Shown in pieces: positions 34,502 through 44,299 of a stretch of DNA of 64,000 nt. Made by a program: the position numbers and the translations under genes. The stretch spans positions 1,736,001-1,800,000 of the forward strand of contig NZ_CP089211.1 in NCBI RefSeq assembly GCF_021183825.1, written 5' to 3'. The DNA is from Sinomicrobium kalidii (GTDB lineage: Bacteria > Bacteroidota > Bacteroidia > Flavobacteriales > Flavobacteriaceae). Positions within the stretch are counted from its first letter, which is position 1. Each line of letters opens with the position of its first letter. The notes under the pieces are model-generated. The model was not told the DNA's origin, did no database searches, and saw only the letters and a program-made list of their open reading frames with translations.

Positions 34502-36901
34502 ATGATCAGAAATTATTTTAAAATAGCGTGGAGGAATCTCCGCAAAAGAAAAAGTGTGGCATTGATCAATATCCTGGGACTGGCCCTGGGTTTTGGCTGT
34601 GCTATTCTTATTTTCCTGTTCGTACAATTTCATTTGACTTTTGATAATTTTCACGGAGATTCGGACAGGATATACAGACTGGTGACCGAGATGCATTCAG
34701 ACGGCATCAAATACAGGCCAACTGTTCCCCCCGGTTTACCTAATGTTTTTAAGAATGATTACAATTATGCAGAAAAAGTAGTTAAAGCAGTAGTTTATGG
34801 TAAACAACTGATTAGTCCCGAATCGGGAGAATCTGCTTATCGCTTTAAAGAAGATGTCACTTTTGTAGGACCTGACTTCTTCCAAATATTTAACTTCCCG
34901 CTCTACAATGGGAATTTTTCAGATCAACTGTCGGCACCGAATACTGCTATTATAACCCGGGAAATGGCAAAAAAAATGTTTGGTGATGGCAATCCCATCA
35001 ACCGTACATTTGTAATGGAGAATAAAGAGACTATCCGGGTTACGGGAATATTGGAAAATTTACCCAAAAACACCCTGATCACCTCTCAGGTTTTTATTTC
35101 CTCTAAAACACTTCCCAAATATAACACCTGGCTTTCCGGCGATTCCTGGAGTGGCCTAAGTGGCAATTTAAGATGTTATACATTGTTAAGGTCTAATCAA
35201 AATCTTTTACAAATAGAACAAAAGATGGAAGAATGGTCTTCCAAGTACAGGCCCAATTCTGAAAACAGTAAACACTATTATAAATTACAACCGCTCCACC
35301 AAATCCATTTCGAACCGCGCTATGGAGACGGTATCAATGTAAAATTGCTCTGGATCTTGGGGGCTATCGGCTTTTTCCTTATCCTTATCGCCTGTATTAA
35401 CTTTATAAATATTTCTGCTGCCCAATCTGTCTATCGTTCCAGGGAAATCGGAGTAAGAAAAGCACTGGGAAGTTTTAAAGACCAGCTTTTCAGACAGTTT
35501 TTGATCGAAACATTCCTAATTACTTTTGTTGCCTTGATCATCGGATTAGGGTTAAGCATCCTTTTCTTGCCCTTCTTTAACAATACCTTTAATCTATCCC
35601 TTTCTGCAAACGGCTTATTGAATTTCAGGTTTGTTGGTTTTATAACCATACTTCTCACAAGTGTTGCCTTTCTGGCCGGAAGTTATCCCGGAATTATCCT
35701 TGCCAGGATAGCTCCCGTACTCGCCTTGAAAAGAAAACTCACACAAAGGGATGCCGGGGGATCACTTATCCGAAAAATACTGGTAACCACTCAGTTTGCA
35801 ATTTCCATAATTTTGATCATTGCCACACTGGTCATCGGAAAGCAAATTCAATACGCCATAAATACCGATTTAGGCTATGATTCTACTGCAATTGTTATGG
35901 TTGACCTCCCCAAAGATATAGAACCCTTTAAACTAAATGCCCTAAAAAACAAAATTGCCCAATCCGCCAATATAAAACACATATCTGCTTGCATGACAAG
36001 TCCCGGAGCCCCAATAACAGACTGGGGAACAGGAGTTAAACTCAGCAAAAAGCCGGAGGAAGAAGATTTCTTAATCCAGGCAAAAATGGCTGATAAAGAT
36101 TATCTGAACACTTTTGATATTCAACTGGCTGCCGGCAGAAATTTTACTGAAAAAGATTCCGTAAGTGAAGTACTTGTCAACGAAACTTTTGTCAGGAAAG
36201 TAGGGATGAATTCTCCTGAAGAATTATTAGGTAAACCTATAAATATCAGTGGTGATTTTATCCAGGGGCGCATTGTAGGCGTAGTGAAAGACTTTCACGA
36301 CCGGGATTTTGAAAAAACCATCAGCCCCGTATTTATAGCTCAGGTGCCCCACAATAAAAGCAGGTATAGAGAATTGGGCATCAAAATTAACAAAACAAAT
36401 ACGAGGAAGACTCTCAAATATATCGAACAACAATGGGCATTCTATTTCCCCGATTTTATTTTTGAATACGACTTCCTGGACAATCGCGTAGCCGCAATGT
36501 ACAAATCCGAACAGCAGTTCCTGGCGCTGACCAGACTGTTTTCCCTCCTGGCCATCTTTATCGGCGGTCTGGGCATCTATGGCCTGGTCTCCTTTTTTGT
36601 CGCCCAGAAAACCAAAGAGGTCGGTATTCGGAAGGTTTTGGGTAGCAATGTTATCGACATCCTCGGACTGTTCTCCAAAGATTTTTTCAAACTGATAGGC
36701 ATAGCGGGCCTTATAGCTTCACCTATCGCCTGGTATTTTATGAATGACTGGTTACAAAATTATACCTACAGGACACAGATCAACTGGTGGGTCTTTGTAC
36801 TACCCATAGGTTGCATCCTGATTCTAACCCTACTTATTGTCAGTTACAAAGGGTATAAGGCGGCCACTGCAAACCCGGTAAAATCATTAAGAACGGAATA
36901 A
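34502..36901 (+). CDS. FtsX/MacB-like ABC-transporter permease, second copy
   Basis: Paralogue of the preceding gene, 799 residues, same layout: MIRNYFKIAWRNLRKRKSV start and first helix, periplasmic domain, YRSREIGVRKALGSFKDQLFRQFLIE loop around residue 310, second periplasmic domain, and C-terminal KEVGIRKVLGSN. The two proteins share the FKIAWRNL start and 24 identical bases there (31969-31992 and 34517-34540) but differ widely elsewhere, so the duplication is old. No ATPase is adjacent. A terminator follows, ending the two-gene unit. Confidence 0.92.
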   Translation: MIRNYFKIAWRNLRKRKSVALINILGLALGFGCAILIFLFVQFHLTFDNFHGDSDRIYRLVTEMHSDGIKYRPTVPPGLPNVFKNDYNYAEKVVKAVVYGKQLISPESGESAYRFKEDVTFVGPDFFQIFNFPLYNGNFSDQLSAPNTAIITREMAKKMFGDGNPINRTFVMENKETIRVTGILENLPKNTLITSQVFISSKTLPKYNTWLSGDSWSGLSGNLRCYTLLRSNQNLLQIEQKMEEWSSKYRPNSENSKHYYKLQPLHQIHFEPRYGDGINVKLLWILGAIGFFLILIACINFINISAAQSVYRSREIGVRKALGSFKDQLFRQFLIETFLITFVALIIGLGLSILFLPFFNNTFNLSLSANGLLNFRFVGFITILLTSVAFLAGSYPGIILARIAPVLALKRKLTQRDAGGSLIRKILVTTQFAISIILIIATLVIGKQIQYAINTDLGYDSTAIVMVDLPKDIEPFKLNALKNKIAQSANIKHISACMTSPGAPITDWGTGVKLSKKPEEEDFLIQAKMADKDYLNTFDIQLAAGRNFTEKDSVSEVLVNETFVRKVGMNSPEELLGKPINISGDFIQGRIVGVVKDFHDRDFEKTISPVFIAQVPHNKSRYRELGIKINKTNTRKTLKYIEQQWAFYFPDFIFEYDFLDNRVAAMYKSEQQFLALTRLFSLLAIFIGGLGIYGLVSFFVAQKTKEVGIRKVLGSNVIDILGLFSKDFFKLIGIAGLIASPIAWYFMNDWLQNYTYRTQINWWVFVLPIGCILILTLLIVSYKGYKAATANPVKSLRTE

Positions 36902-36922
36902 TTGTCAACCTACAAAAAACAA

Positions 36923-36956
36923 AACTCTCATACACACTGGTGTTATGAGGTTTTTT
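36923..36956 (+). terminator. Terminator of the permease pair
   Basis: CTCATA-C-ACAC (36927-36937) pairs with GTGT-TATGAG (36940-36949) with a single bulged base, followed by a T run. Confidence 0.75.
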
Positions 36957-37290
36957 GTGGAGATGACGGGACTACATTCGAACATCTCATTCCTTTTTTG
37001 ATGTTCTTGGATAGTCTCGAAATATCTTGATCAATAATTTAAAATATCACTGAACACCAATAACTCAGAACTCAAAGTACATCGTATACCAAATTCGACA
37101 GAACAAATTACGATTTGGTTTCTTTTATGCCCGAATTGGAAAAATGTACAACATTGAATTCATTCTCAACCTTCATAATACTTTCTGTTTTTGTCCGTAT
37201 CAACTTAAAGCAAGAATACCGAACCCTAAAAAACAGGAGAATTATCGGTTCTATAATTTCTCTGAACTTATTTCATTGTATAAAAAGGGC
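36957..37290. other. Gene-free spacer between permease and deoR-type gene
   Basis: About 330 AT-rich bases between converging transcripts. One open frame enters from here and runs antisense into the DeoR gene, with no family resemblance. I see no structure of note. Confidence 0.5.
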
Positions 37291-38064
37291 TTAATTTGCG
37301 ATAATGACATTAATATCCCTGCTCTCCAAAGATTTCACAACGCCGGGCGGCACATTGGAATCCGTAACTATATAGTGCACCTGCTCCAGGCCACACACCT
37401 TGCCCAGCCCTCTTTTACCAAATTTTGAGCTGTCGGCCAGCACCACCAGGATCTGTGCCGACTCAATCATCTTTTTATTCAACGTAGCTTCAGCCAGGTT
37501 GGTTATAGACAGGCCGAAATCGAGATCTATTCCGTCTACCCCTAAAAACAGGATACCTGAAGAAATCTCTTCCAGGGTACTTTCCGCAGTAGTCCCTGCA
37601 ACCGAGGAAGAATTGGGGCGGATGATACCACCGAGCTGGACAATCTCTATATTGGGCCGGCTACACAGGGCCAGAGTAACTTTTACCGCCGGAGTTATAA
37701 CCGTGAGCTGTTTTTCAGGATGCAGCATATTGGCAAAGGTATACACCGTTGTCCCCGACCCGATAATGATCGAATCGTTGTCTTTAATAAGATCTAATGC
37801 CACTTTGCCGATCTTCTGTTTGGCTTCAGCATTGATATGTTCTTTTTCGTCAATAGTCCGTTCATTCATGTACGGATTACTCATAGAAGCTCCGCCATGT
37901 GTCCGGAACAGTAATTTCTTATCTTCCAGTAATTTAAGGTCTTTTCTTATCGTAACCCCCGAAACATTCAGCAAAGCACTGAGATCATTGATCTTCACCC
38001 TGCCCTCTTCCTTTAGTTTCTGAAGAATCATTTCATGTCTGTCGGTTATATCCATACTTCTCAT
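37291..38064 (-). CDS. DeoR/GlpR-family transcriptional regulator
   Basis: Sugar-phosphate-responsive repressor type. From the ATG at 38064 (MRSMDITDRHEMIL) the protein has 257 residues; starting at 38055 would drop three. It has an N-terminal winged helix (INDLSALLNVSGVTIRKDLKLLEDKKLLFRTHGGA), and a DeoR C-terminal effector domain with DSIIIGSGTTVYTFA and an ILFLGVDGIDLDFGLS segment. DeoR sensors bind phosphorylated sugars or polyols. It is divergent from the phosphoesterase/SusCD/FGGY-kinase locus that starts at 38376, so it is the obvious local regulator, with a phosphorylated product of the two kinases as a plausible effector (inference). Confidence 0.94.
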   Translation of the reverse strand: MRSMDITDRHEMILQKLKEEGRVKINDLSALLNVSGVTIRKDLKLLEDKKLLFRTHGGASMSNPYMNERTIDEKEHINAEAKQKIGKVALDLIKDNDSIIIGSGTTVYTFANMLHPEKQLTVITPAVKVTLALCSRPNIEIVQLGGIIRPNSSSVAGTTAESTLEEISSGILFLGVDGIDLDFGLSITNLAEATLNKKMIESAQILVVLADSSKFGKRGLGKVCGLEQVHYIVTDSNVPPGVVKSLESRDINVIIAN

Positions 38065-38189
38065 TTTAAACGGTTGATTTAATATAAAATTAATAATTAT
38101 TACAAAAGGTTTCACAAAGACGAAAAAACTAATTTTAAATTAACATTGCGCCTCCATCCGGACGGAACTCCTAACGATTAATTAACTTT

Positions 38190-38197
38190 CAAATTTA
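38190..38197 (-). promoter_or_regulatory. Possible -7 element of the deoR-type gene
   Basis: TAAATTTG on the minus strand matches TAnnTTTG, about 126 bases before the start. The surrounding 38065-38375 spacer is otherwise AT-rich with no gene; a weaker TTACTTTG at 38281-38288 could serve the plus-strand locus. Confidence 0.4.
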
Positions 38198-38375
38198 TTT
38201 TATTAATGTTTTATTTAATTTAAAATTTAAAAACAATAACTTTCATTATGTTAAATTATGTTATTTTTAATTTTATTTCTTTACTTTGCTACAATTAAAG
38301 ACAAATATACATGTCTTTTTGAAACCAGGGATATAACATTATATCCGACCAAAAGTCCAACCAAAACACAGCATT

Positions 38376-39506
38376 ATGAAAAACAAACCGACAATTCCAT
38401 TCCGTAAAGCAAAGGACATATTATATCTTCTGCTTTTGCCTTTGGCAATGATCCTGATGACAGGCTGTAATGATTCCGGCACCGGCGACGATGGCGAACC
38501 GGATATCAGTAGTGAAGAAATGCTCACCGTCAGTTCCGCTAATACCTTTTTCCAGATTGTCGTCCTCCCGGACACACAGTATTACACCTCGCTGAAACAC
38601 GGAGGCACCATGAATATGTTCCGGGAACAGATCGCCTGGATACGCCGCAACAGGGAAACTTCCAAAATTGCCTATGTCGTTCACCTGGGCGATGTCGTGG
38701 ACCACGGCAGTACGGACAACGACGTGGAATGGCAGCGTGCGGCAACGGAACTCTACAAGCTGGAAGACGATAATATCCCTTATGGCATAGCCGTGGGTAA
38801 TCACGACCAGTCGCCTTACGGGAACCCGTCCTCCCCGGGGACGGCAAGTGGTTACGGCGTTTATTTCGGGAGAAACCGGATGGAAAACTTTTCCTGGTAC
38901 GGCGGTGCACAGGGCAGTTCCAACAATAACGACAATCATTATGACATTTTTACGGCAGCGGGCCAATCCTTCCTCGTTATTTACCTGGAATTCAACTCTC
39001 CCGGCCAGGAGTTCTACAGTACCAATCGCGAAACCATTGTGATGGACTGGGCAGACCAGGTGATATTAAACCATCCCAATCACAAAGTGATCGTAGTGAG
39101 CCACAGCCTGCTCCGGAAACCTTCCGGGAGCAATAGTGACACCCGCGACGGGCAGGGAGACAACAGCGTGCAAAGTTCTTTTTCCAACCAGGGGGAGATC
39201 ATCTATGACAGGATGAAACACCACAGCAATGTATTCCTGATGCTGGGCGGACACGTTTCGGGTGAAGGTTTTCGCAGAGACGAATACAACGGCAATGTCA
39301 TCAAATCCTATCTTTCCGATTATCAATCGAGGAGAGATCCTCCCTACACACAAAACGACCGGAACGGCGGAAACGGACTCATGCGCATCATGAGATTCGA
39401 CATCGCCGATGAAACCCTGGGTATACGCACTTTTGCTCCCAGACAGGGGCCCAATATCCTGGAAGAGGATGAAGACAGCAAATTCACGACCTCTTTATAT
39501 AATTAA
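38376..39506 (+). CDS. Surface-type metallophosphoesterase lipoprotein
   Basis: Calcineurin-like phosphoesterase, first gene of the locus. The 376-residue product has a type II signal peptide with LMTGC and Cys31, followed by an acidic stretch (NDSGTGDDGEPD) of the kind that marks lipoproteins for the cell surface in this phylum. Metal-site blocks are clear: LPDTQ with Asp66 and Gln68, HLGDVVDHG with Asp106, AVGNHD with Asn142 and His143, VVSHS, and GGHVSGEG in place of the usual GHxH. The substrate could be a phosphomono- or diester. It lies 53 bases ahead of susC on the same strand, an unusual lead position for a phosphatase. Confidence 0.9.
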   Translation: MKNKPTIPFRKAKDILYLLLLPLAMILMTGCNDSGTGDDGEPDISSEEMLTVSSANTFFQIVVLPDTQYYTSLKHGGTMNMFREQIAWIRRNRETSKIAYVVHLGDVVDHGSTDNDVEWQRAATELYKLEDDNIPYGIAVGNHDQSPYGNPSSPGTASGYGVYFGRNRMENFSWYGGAQGSSNNNDNHYDIFTAAGQSFLVIYLEFNSPGQEFYSTNRETIVMDWADQVILNHPNHKVIVVSHSLLRKPSGSNSDTRDGQGDNSVQSSFSNQGEIIYDRMKHHSNVFLMLGGHVSGEGFRRDEYNGNVIKSYLSDYQSRRDPPYTQNDRNGGNGLMRIMRFDIADETLGIRTFAPRQGPNILEEDEDSKFTTSLYN

Positions 39507-39559
39507 TACCAGGATCTACATAAATAACCAAAACACAACTAGCTAATAAAACCAGAACT

Positions 39560-42550
39560 ATGAAAAAAACTATGAAAATCTCTTTCATGTTCCTTCTATG
39601 CCTGTTCGCTCTGCCGGGATTTGCACAGGAGCGCATAATAACCGGAAATGTAACAGACGAAGAAGGCGTGCCGCTACCCGGAGTAGCTGTTCTCATCAAG
39701 AGCACCTCCACGGGGACCGCCACCGATTTTGACGGTAATTTTTCCCTGAAAATACCCGAAAATGATACTACACTGGTATTTTCCTTTCTGGGATATACCA
39801 AACAGGAAGTAACCGTTGGTGAAAGTCCGGAAATAACTGTTTCTTTGACCCCGGACCTCACCTCCCTGAATGAAGTCGTTGTGGTAGGCTTTGGTAAACA
39901 GAAAAAAGTAAACCTCACCGGTTCGGTTTCCGAGATCTCAGACCAGAATATTTCCAACCGACCTGTCGGGCAGGCATCTGCTGCATTACAGGGTTTGGCT
40001 CCCGGTGTAACGGTAAGTCAATCATCAGGTAGACCCGGCGGTGATGCCGGCACCATACGTATCAGGGGGGTCGGAACCTTAAGCAGTGCCAATCCCCTGG
40101 TCATTATAGATGGTGTTGAAGGTGACCTTAATAATTTAGACCCGAATATGATAGCATCGATCTCCGTGTTGAAAGATGCAGCTTCGGCCTCAATATACGG
40201 TTCGAGAGCAGCCAACGGGGTGATCCTTGTCACTACAAAACGTTCTGAGGACGACGGACTTGCCATAAACTACAAAGGATATGTAGGCTGGCAGGAGCCT
40301 ACGAACCTTCCCGATATGGTAGATGCCGTTGACCATATGAGGCTCACCAATGTAGCCTATGTAAATACAGGCAGAGAACCGTTGTATCCGGAAGAACTGA
40401 TTCAGAATTATATTGCAGACGGAGGAGTAGATACGGATACCTATCCCGATACGGATTGGCAAAAAGAAGTCCTTACCGGATCGGGCCTGATGAACAGCCA
40501 TTTCCTGACGCTCAGCGGTGGTGGCGGTAAGGTCAGGTTTATGACCTCTTTCGGTTATTTTGATCAAAAAGGGATTATTGAAAACTCGGGTTTTACCCGT
40601 TTAACCCTTAGAAATAATATGGATATCAAATTTTCCGAAAAATTTGATCTGAGTATCGATCTGCAACTCTTGTCAAAAGTAACTGAAGAACCGGGGCGAA
40701 GCACTTCAAGTGTATTCCACTGGATGAACCGGATTCCGGCAAACCAGCCGGGAATAAATTTGGACGGATCCTACGGTGAAGGGTGGAACGGGGCCAATCC
40801 CATTGCCTTTAGCAAGGAAGGCGGCCTTCGGAAAAACAGCAGTTATCCCAGGATACAGCTCAATTCCACTTTTAACTACAGGCCGGTCAATGACCTGGAA
40901 CTTTCATTAACCATAGCCCCGAGGTTCGCAGAATACAGCAATGATGAGTTTTACGGTTCCATAGACACCTACCATCCCGACGGGACAGTAGCCAATACCT
41001 CTCCGGCCAGAAGTACATTAACGAGAGAGGTCAGCAGGTCGCTTTACAATAACCTCCGGGCAACGGCAACTTATGAGAAAGCCTTCGGCGATCATAACTT
41101 CAAAGTTTTGCTGGGGGCATCGCGGGAGGATTATCAAAATAAATACCTTTCTGCTTCCAGGGATGATTTTCCGCTACCGGAATATCCGGTATTAGATACG
41201 GGGTCTGCCGAAAACCAGCAGAATTCGGGAAACGAATCGGAATGGGCCCTGCAATCCTTCTTCGGGAGAATAAATTACGATTACAAACAAAAGTATCTGC
41301 TGGAAATAAATAGTCGTTATGACGGTTCATCACGGTTTTCCAAGGGTAATAAATACGGCTTTTTCCCTTCGCTGTCTGCCGGCTGGAGAATTTCAGAAGA
41401 AAGCTTTATGAAGCCTTTAAAAAATACGCTGACCGAATTGAAATTAAGAGGGTCCTGGGGACTGTTAGGTAACCAGGATATAGGAAACTACCCTTTTACG
41501 ACTTCTATTGCCATCGGCACTTATAGTTTTAACAAACAAATTGTGAATATGGCGGCTTTGAATACGATGGCCAATTCCGAAATATCATGGGAAACCACCG
41601 AAATGATAGATGTAGGTATCGATTTTACACTGTTCTCCAAACTGTCTGTTACGGCAGATTATTATTCCCGGGAAACCAGGGACATTCTGTACGACCTCAA
41701 CATTCCGCTGACCATAGGCTTGGCAGCACCCACTCAAAATGCAGGTGTGGTGACAAATAAGGGCTGGGAAGTTGGTGTAACCTACCGGGAAGCCATCGAC
41801 GATTTCCATTTTGATATCAACTTTAACATCTCTGACGTTACAAATAGGGTGGTGGATTTACGCGGTGTAAACCGTACTGGGCTGACCGTAAGCAGGGAAG
41901 GCCACTCCATAAATTCCATCTGGGGCCTGGAATCCCTGGGCCTGTTCCAGTCGGAAGAGGAAATAGAGAACCATGCCACCCAATTCGGAAATGTTGCCCC
42001 CGGCGACATCAAATACAGGGATCAGAACGGTGACGGTATAATTAATGACGATGATAATGTGATCATTGGCAGCACGATTCCCAGGTATACCTTCGGGGCC
42101 ATTTTAAACGCCGCTTATAAAGGATTCGATTTTAATGTTGTTATTCAAGGGGTAGGTAAAGCTGATGGATATTTGTATCAACAAGGCATCATGCCCTTTT
42201 TTAACGGTGGCACGGTACAGGAACAGCACAAGGATTACTGGACACCGGAAAATACCGATGCCGCATTTCCCCGTCTCACCATTAGCGAGGCGAACAATGA
42301 AAAGAACTCGAGCTTTTGGGTGAAAGATGCTTCTTACGCACGTTTAAAGAACATCCAGATAGGTTATACCCTTCCCCGACAAATTTCGACTAGGATAGGA
42401 GCAAATAAGATCAGGCTGTATGCTACAGGCCAGAATTTGTTCACCATCGATAACTTTTGGAAGGGATATGATGTGGAAGCCCCGGTAGGCAGAGGGGACG
42501 TATACCCACAGGTAAAAGTTTACAATATAGGTTTAGATATTAATTTTTAA
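39560..42550 (+). CDS. SusC/RagA-family TonB-dependent transporter (locus 3)
   Basis: Outer-membrane importer of the phosphoesterase-rich locus. The 996-residue protein has a signal peptide ending GFAQE, a carboxypeptidase-regulatory-like domain (ITGNVTDEEGVPLPGVAV, about 30-105), a TonB-box run NEVVVVGFGKQ, a plug with LVIIDGVEGDL, the SusC signature LKDAASASIYGSRAANG near residue 205, and a terminal YNIGLDINF. It is about 100 residues shorter than the other two SusC proteins of the window and lacks an STN domain, so no FecR partner is expected. susD follows after 6 bases. Confidence 0.96.
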   Translation: MKKTMKISFMFLLCLFALPGFAQERIITGNVTDEEGVPLPGVAVLIKSTSTGTATDFDGNFSLKIPENDTTLVFSFLGYTKQEVTVGESPEITVSLTPDLTSLNEVVVVGFGKQKKVNLTGSVSEISDQNISNRPVGQASAALQGLAPGVTVSQSSGRPGGDAGTIRIRGVGTLSSANPLVIIDGVEGDLNNLDPNMIASISVLKDAASASIYGSRAANGVILVTTKRSEDDGLAINYKGYVGWQEPTNLPDMVDAVDHMRLTNVAYVNTGREPLYPEELIQNYIADGGVDTDTYPDTDWQKEVLTGSGLMNSHFLTLSGGGGKVRFMTSFGYFDQKGIIENSGFTRLTLRNNMDIKFSEKFDLSIDLQLLSKVTEEPGRSTSSVFHWMNRIPANQPGINLDGSYGEGWNGANPIAFSKEGGLRKNSSYPRIQLNSTFNYRPVNDLELSLTIAPRFAEYSNDEFYGSIDTYHPDGTVANTSPARSTLTREVSRSLYNNLRATATYEKAFGDHNFKVLLGASREDYQNKYLSASRDDFPLPEYPVLDTGSAENQQNSGNESEWALQSFFGRINYDYKQKYLLEINSRYDGSSRFSKGNKYGFFPSLSAGWRISEESFMKPLKNTLTELKLRGSWGLLGNQDIGNYPFTTSIAIGTYSFNKQIVNMAALNTMANSEISWETTEMIDVGIDFTLFSKLSVTADYYSRETRDILYDLNIPLTIGLAAPTQNAGVVTNKGWEVGVTYREAIDDFHFDINFNISDVTNRVVDLRGVNRTGLTVSREGHSINSIWGLESLGLFQSEEEIENHATQFGNVAPGDIKYRDQNGDGIINDDDNVIIGSTIPRYTFGAILNAAYKGFDFNVVIQGVGKADGYLYQQGIMPFFNGGTVQEQHKDYWTPENTDAAFPRLTISEANNEKNSSFWVKDASYARLKNIQIGYTLPRQISTRIGANKIRLYATGQNLFTIDNFWKGYDVEAPVGRGDVYPQVKVYNIGLDINF

Positions 42551-42556
42551 AGAGGG

Positions 42557-44239
42557 ATGAAAATGTTTAAAAAAATACAACTTTGGTTTTTTGCAGTTTG
42601 CCTGGGGGCTTGCCTGGCAGCTTGCAGCGATGGATATCTGGATAAATATCCGTTGAACGGACCATCTTCGGAAACTTTTTATTCTAACGAAGATGAATTG
42701 ATGATGGGATTGTTTGGCGCTTACAAAGCCTTGAACTTTAATCCAAAGTCAAGTCGTCCCTGGCCCGTAATCCTGGATGTCACAACAGATCTTAGCTGGA
42801 ACAGGAGCAATCATCAGATGCAGCATATAGGAAACGGCAGCCATGAGAGTGACAATGGTTCTGTCCTCATATTCTGGAGAGAATTTTACCAGGCGATAGG
42901 CAGGGCCAATTTTCTTTTGGATAATATCGATCAGCTAAAAGATCAGATTTCTGCTGAAACTTATAACCAGACACAGGCTGAGGCACGTTTTATACGAGCA
43001 CTAAGCTACCACTATTTAATTGAACTCTTTGGCGATGTTCCCTTAATAACCGCTCCCCAGACCATCGAAGAGGCCCAGGTGCCCAGAGCCCCTAAAAACG
43101 AAGTAGCAGAGTTTGTAATACAGGAAATGACAGAAGCAGCTATGGATCTGCCGGTAAGGCACGGCGATGATGCCTATCATGGCAGGGCCACAAAGGGAGC
43201 CGCTTTGGCAATAAAAGCAAGAACAGCTCTTTACAATGAGAAATGGGATGTTGCCGCTGCCGCAGCAAAAGAGGTGATGGACCTGGATTATGAATTGCAC
43301 GGCGATTTCGGAGCGCTTTTTACCTATGACGGGCAGACTTCTGATGAGATCATATTTTCACTACAATATTTACGGGGGGTCATGACCCATGCAACAGCCA
43401 ATTACCTGACATCCCGCTTAGCCGGTGGGGTCTCCAATGAAGTCCCGTCACAAACCGTTGTGGACTCCTATGAAGCCATCGACGGGCTTTCCATTGATAA
43501 ATCTGAAGTATACGATCCGGAGAAACCCTTTGAGAACCGCGACCCGCGTTTGCATGAAACCGTGGTCCTCCCGGGATCTGTCTTATTCGGATACCAGTTT
43601 GAAACCCATAACGACAGCACTGAGATCTGGAATTACAACACCAATCCGCCTACGAGAATTAAAAATATTGATGCCTCTCATGCCTATGCGACATACACGG
43701 GATATTTGTGGAGAAAATATACGGATATTAAAGATATGCCCGACGATACAAATTCAGAAATTAATATCATCCTGATACGCTATGCCGAAGTTCTCCTTAT
43801 TTATGCCGAAGCGAAAATTGAAGCGGGAGAACTGGATGATTCGGTATATGATGCCATTAACCAGGTAAGGCAAAGGCCGGGTGTTGACATGCCACCTATA
43901 GAATCGGGTAAGACCCAACAAGAATTGCGTTCCATAGTCCGTAAGGAACGTAAATACGAATTGGCCAACGAAGGGCTCAGGCTATTTGATATACGGCGTT
44001 GGAAAATTGCCGAAGATGTGATGCCGGGACCATTTCTGGGGAGGATCCCCGATGAATTTCTAAGTAGCGCACCTGAGATCGACGCGTATGGGACCCCCGA
44101 CTATTCCAATGTATCAAATGGCTCCGACCTCAGGCATGTGGAAACCAGGAATTTTAATCCGTCAAGGGATTATTTATTCCCGATCCCCAATATAGATGTT
44201 CTGACCAATGAAGCATTGGAGCAAAACCCCGGCTATTAA
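42557..44239 (+). CDS. SusD/RagB-family outer-membrane lipoprotein (locus 3)
   Basis: Ligand-binding partner of the SusC just upstream. The 560-residue product has lipobox LAAC with Cys23, a SusD start (SDGYLDKYPLNGPSSETF), AEARFIRALSYHYLIELFGD near residue 140, IILIRYAEVLLIYAEAKIEAGE, VRKERKYELANEGLRLFDIRRWK, and the terminal LEQNPGY. It overlaps nothing and is followed by a hairpin before the symporter gene. The ligand is unknown; the neighbouring phosphoesterases and polyol-type genes suggest a phosphorylated polyol or glycan. Confidence 0.95.
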   Translation: MKMFKKIQLWFFAVCLGACLAACSDGYLDKYPLNGPSSETFYSNEDELMMGLFGAYKALNFNPKSSRPWPVILDVTTDLSWNRSNHQMQHIGNGSHESDNGSVLIFWREFYQAIGRANFLLDNIDQLKDQISAETYNQTQAEARFIRALSYHYLIELFGDVPLITAPQTIEEAQVPRAPKNEVAEFVIQEMTEAAMDLPVRHGDDAYHGRATKGAALAIKARTALYNEKWDVAAAAAKEVMDLDYELHGDFGALFTYDGQTSDEIIFSLQYLRGVMTHATANYLTSRLAGGVSNEVPSQTVVDSYEAIDGLSIDKSEVYDPEKPFENRDPRLHETVVLPGSVLFGYQFETHNDSTEIWNYNTNPPTRIKNIDASHAYATYTGYLWRKYTDIKDMPDDTNSEINIILIRYAEVLLIYAEAKIEAGELDDSVYDAINQVRQRPGVDMPPIESGKTQQELRSIVRKERKYELANEGLRLFDIRRWKIAEDVMPGPFLGRIPDEFLSSAPEIDAYGTPDYSNVSNGSDLRHVETRNFNPSRDYLFPIPNIDVLTNEALEQNPGY

Positions 44240-44240
44240 A

Positions 44241-44268
44241 CTTAACGACAGATATGTTATGTCTTAAG
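44241..44268 (+). other. Intercistronic hairpin after susD (locus 3)
   Basis: CTTAA-C-GACA (44241-44250) pairs with TGTCTTAAG (44260-44268) with one bulged C. It starts 2 bases past the susD stop and has no T run, resembling the hairpin after susD of locus 2. Confidence 0.55.
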
Positions 44269-44299
44269 TCAAAAAGAATGATGAATACATAAACAAAAC

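Noticed and set aside
31954..36901. Complete ABC exporter operon
   Set aside because: No ATPase or membrane-fusion gene is adjacent, so only the permeases are supported.
37144..37428. 94-residue plus-strand frame before the DeoR gene
   Set aside because: Half of it is antisense to the DeoR gene and the rest is AT-rich; no domain seen.
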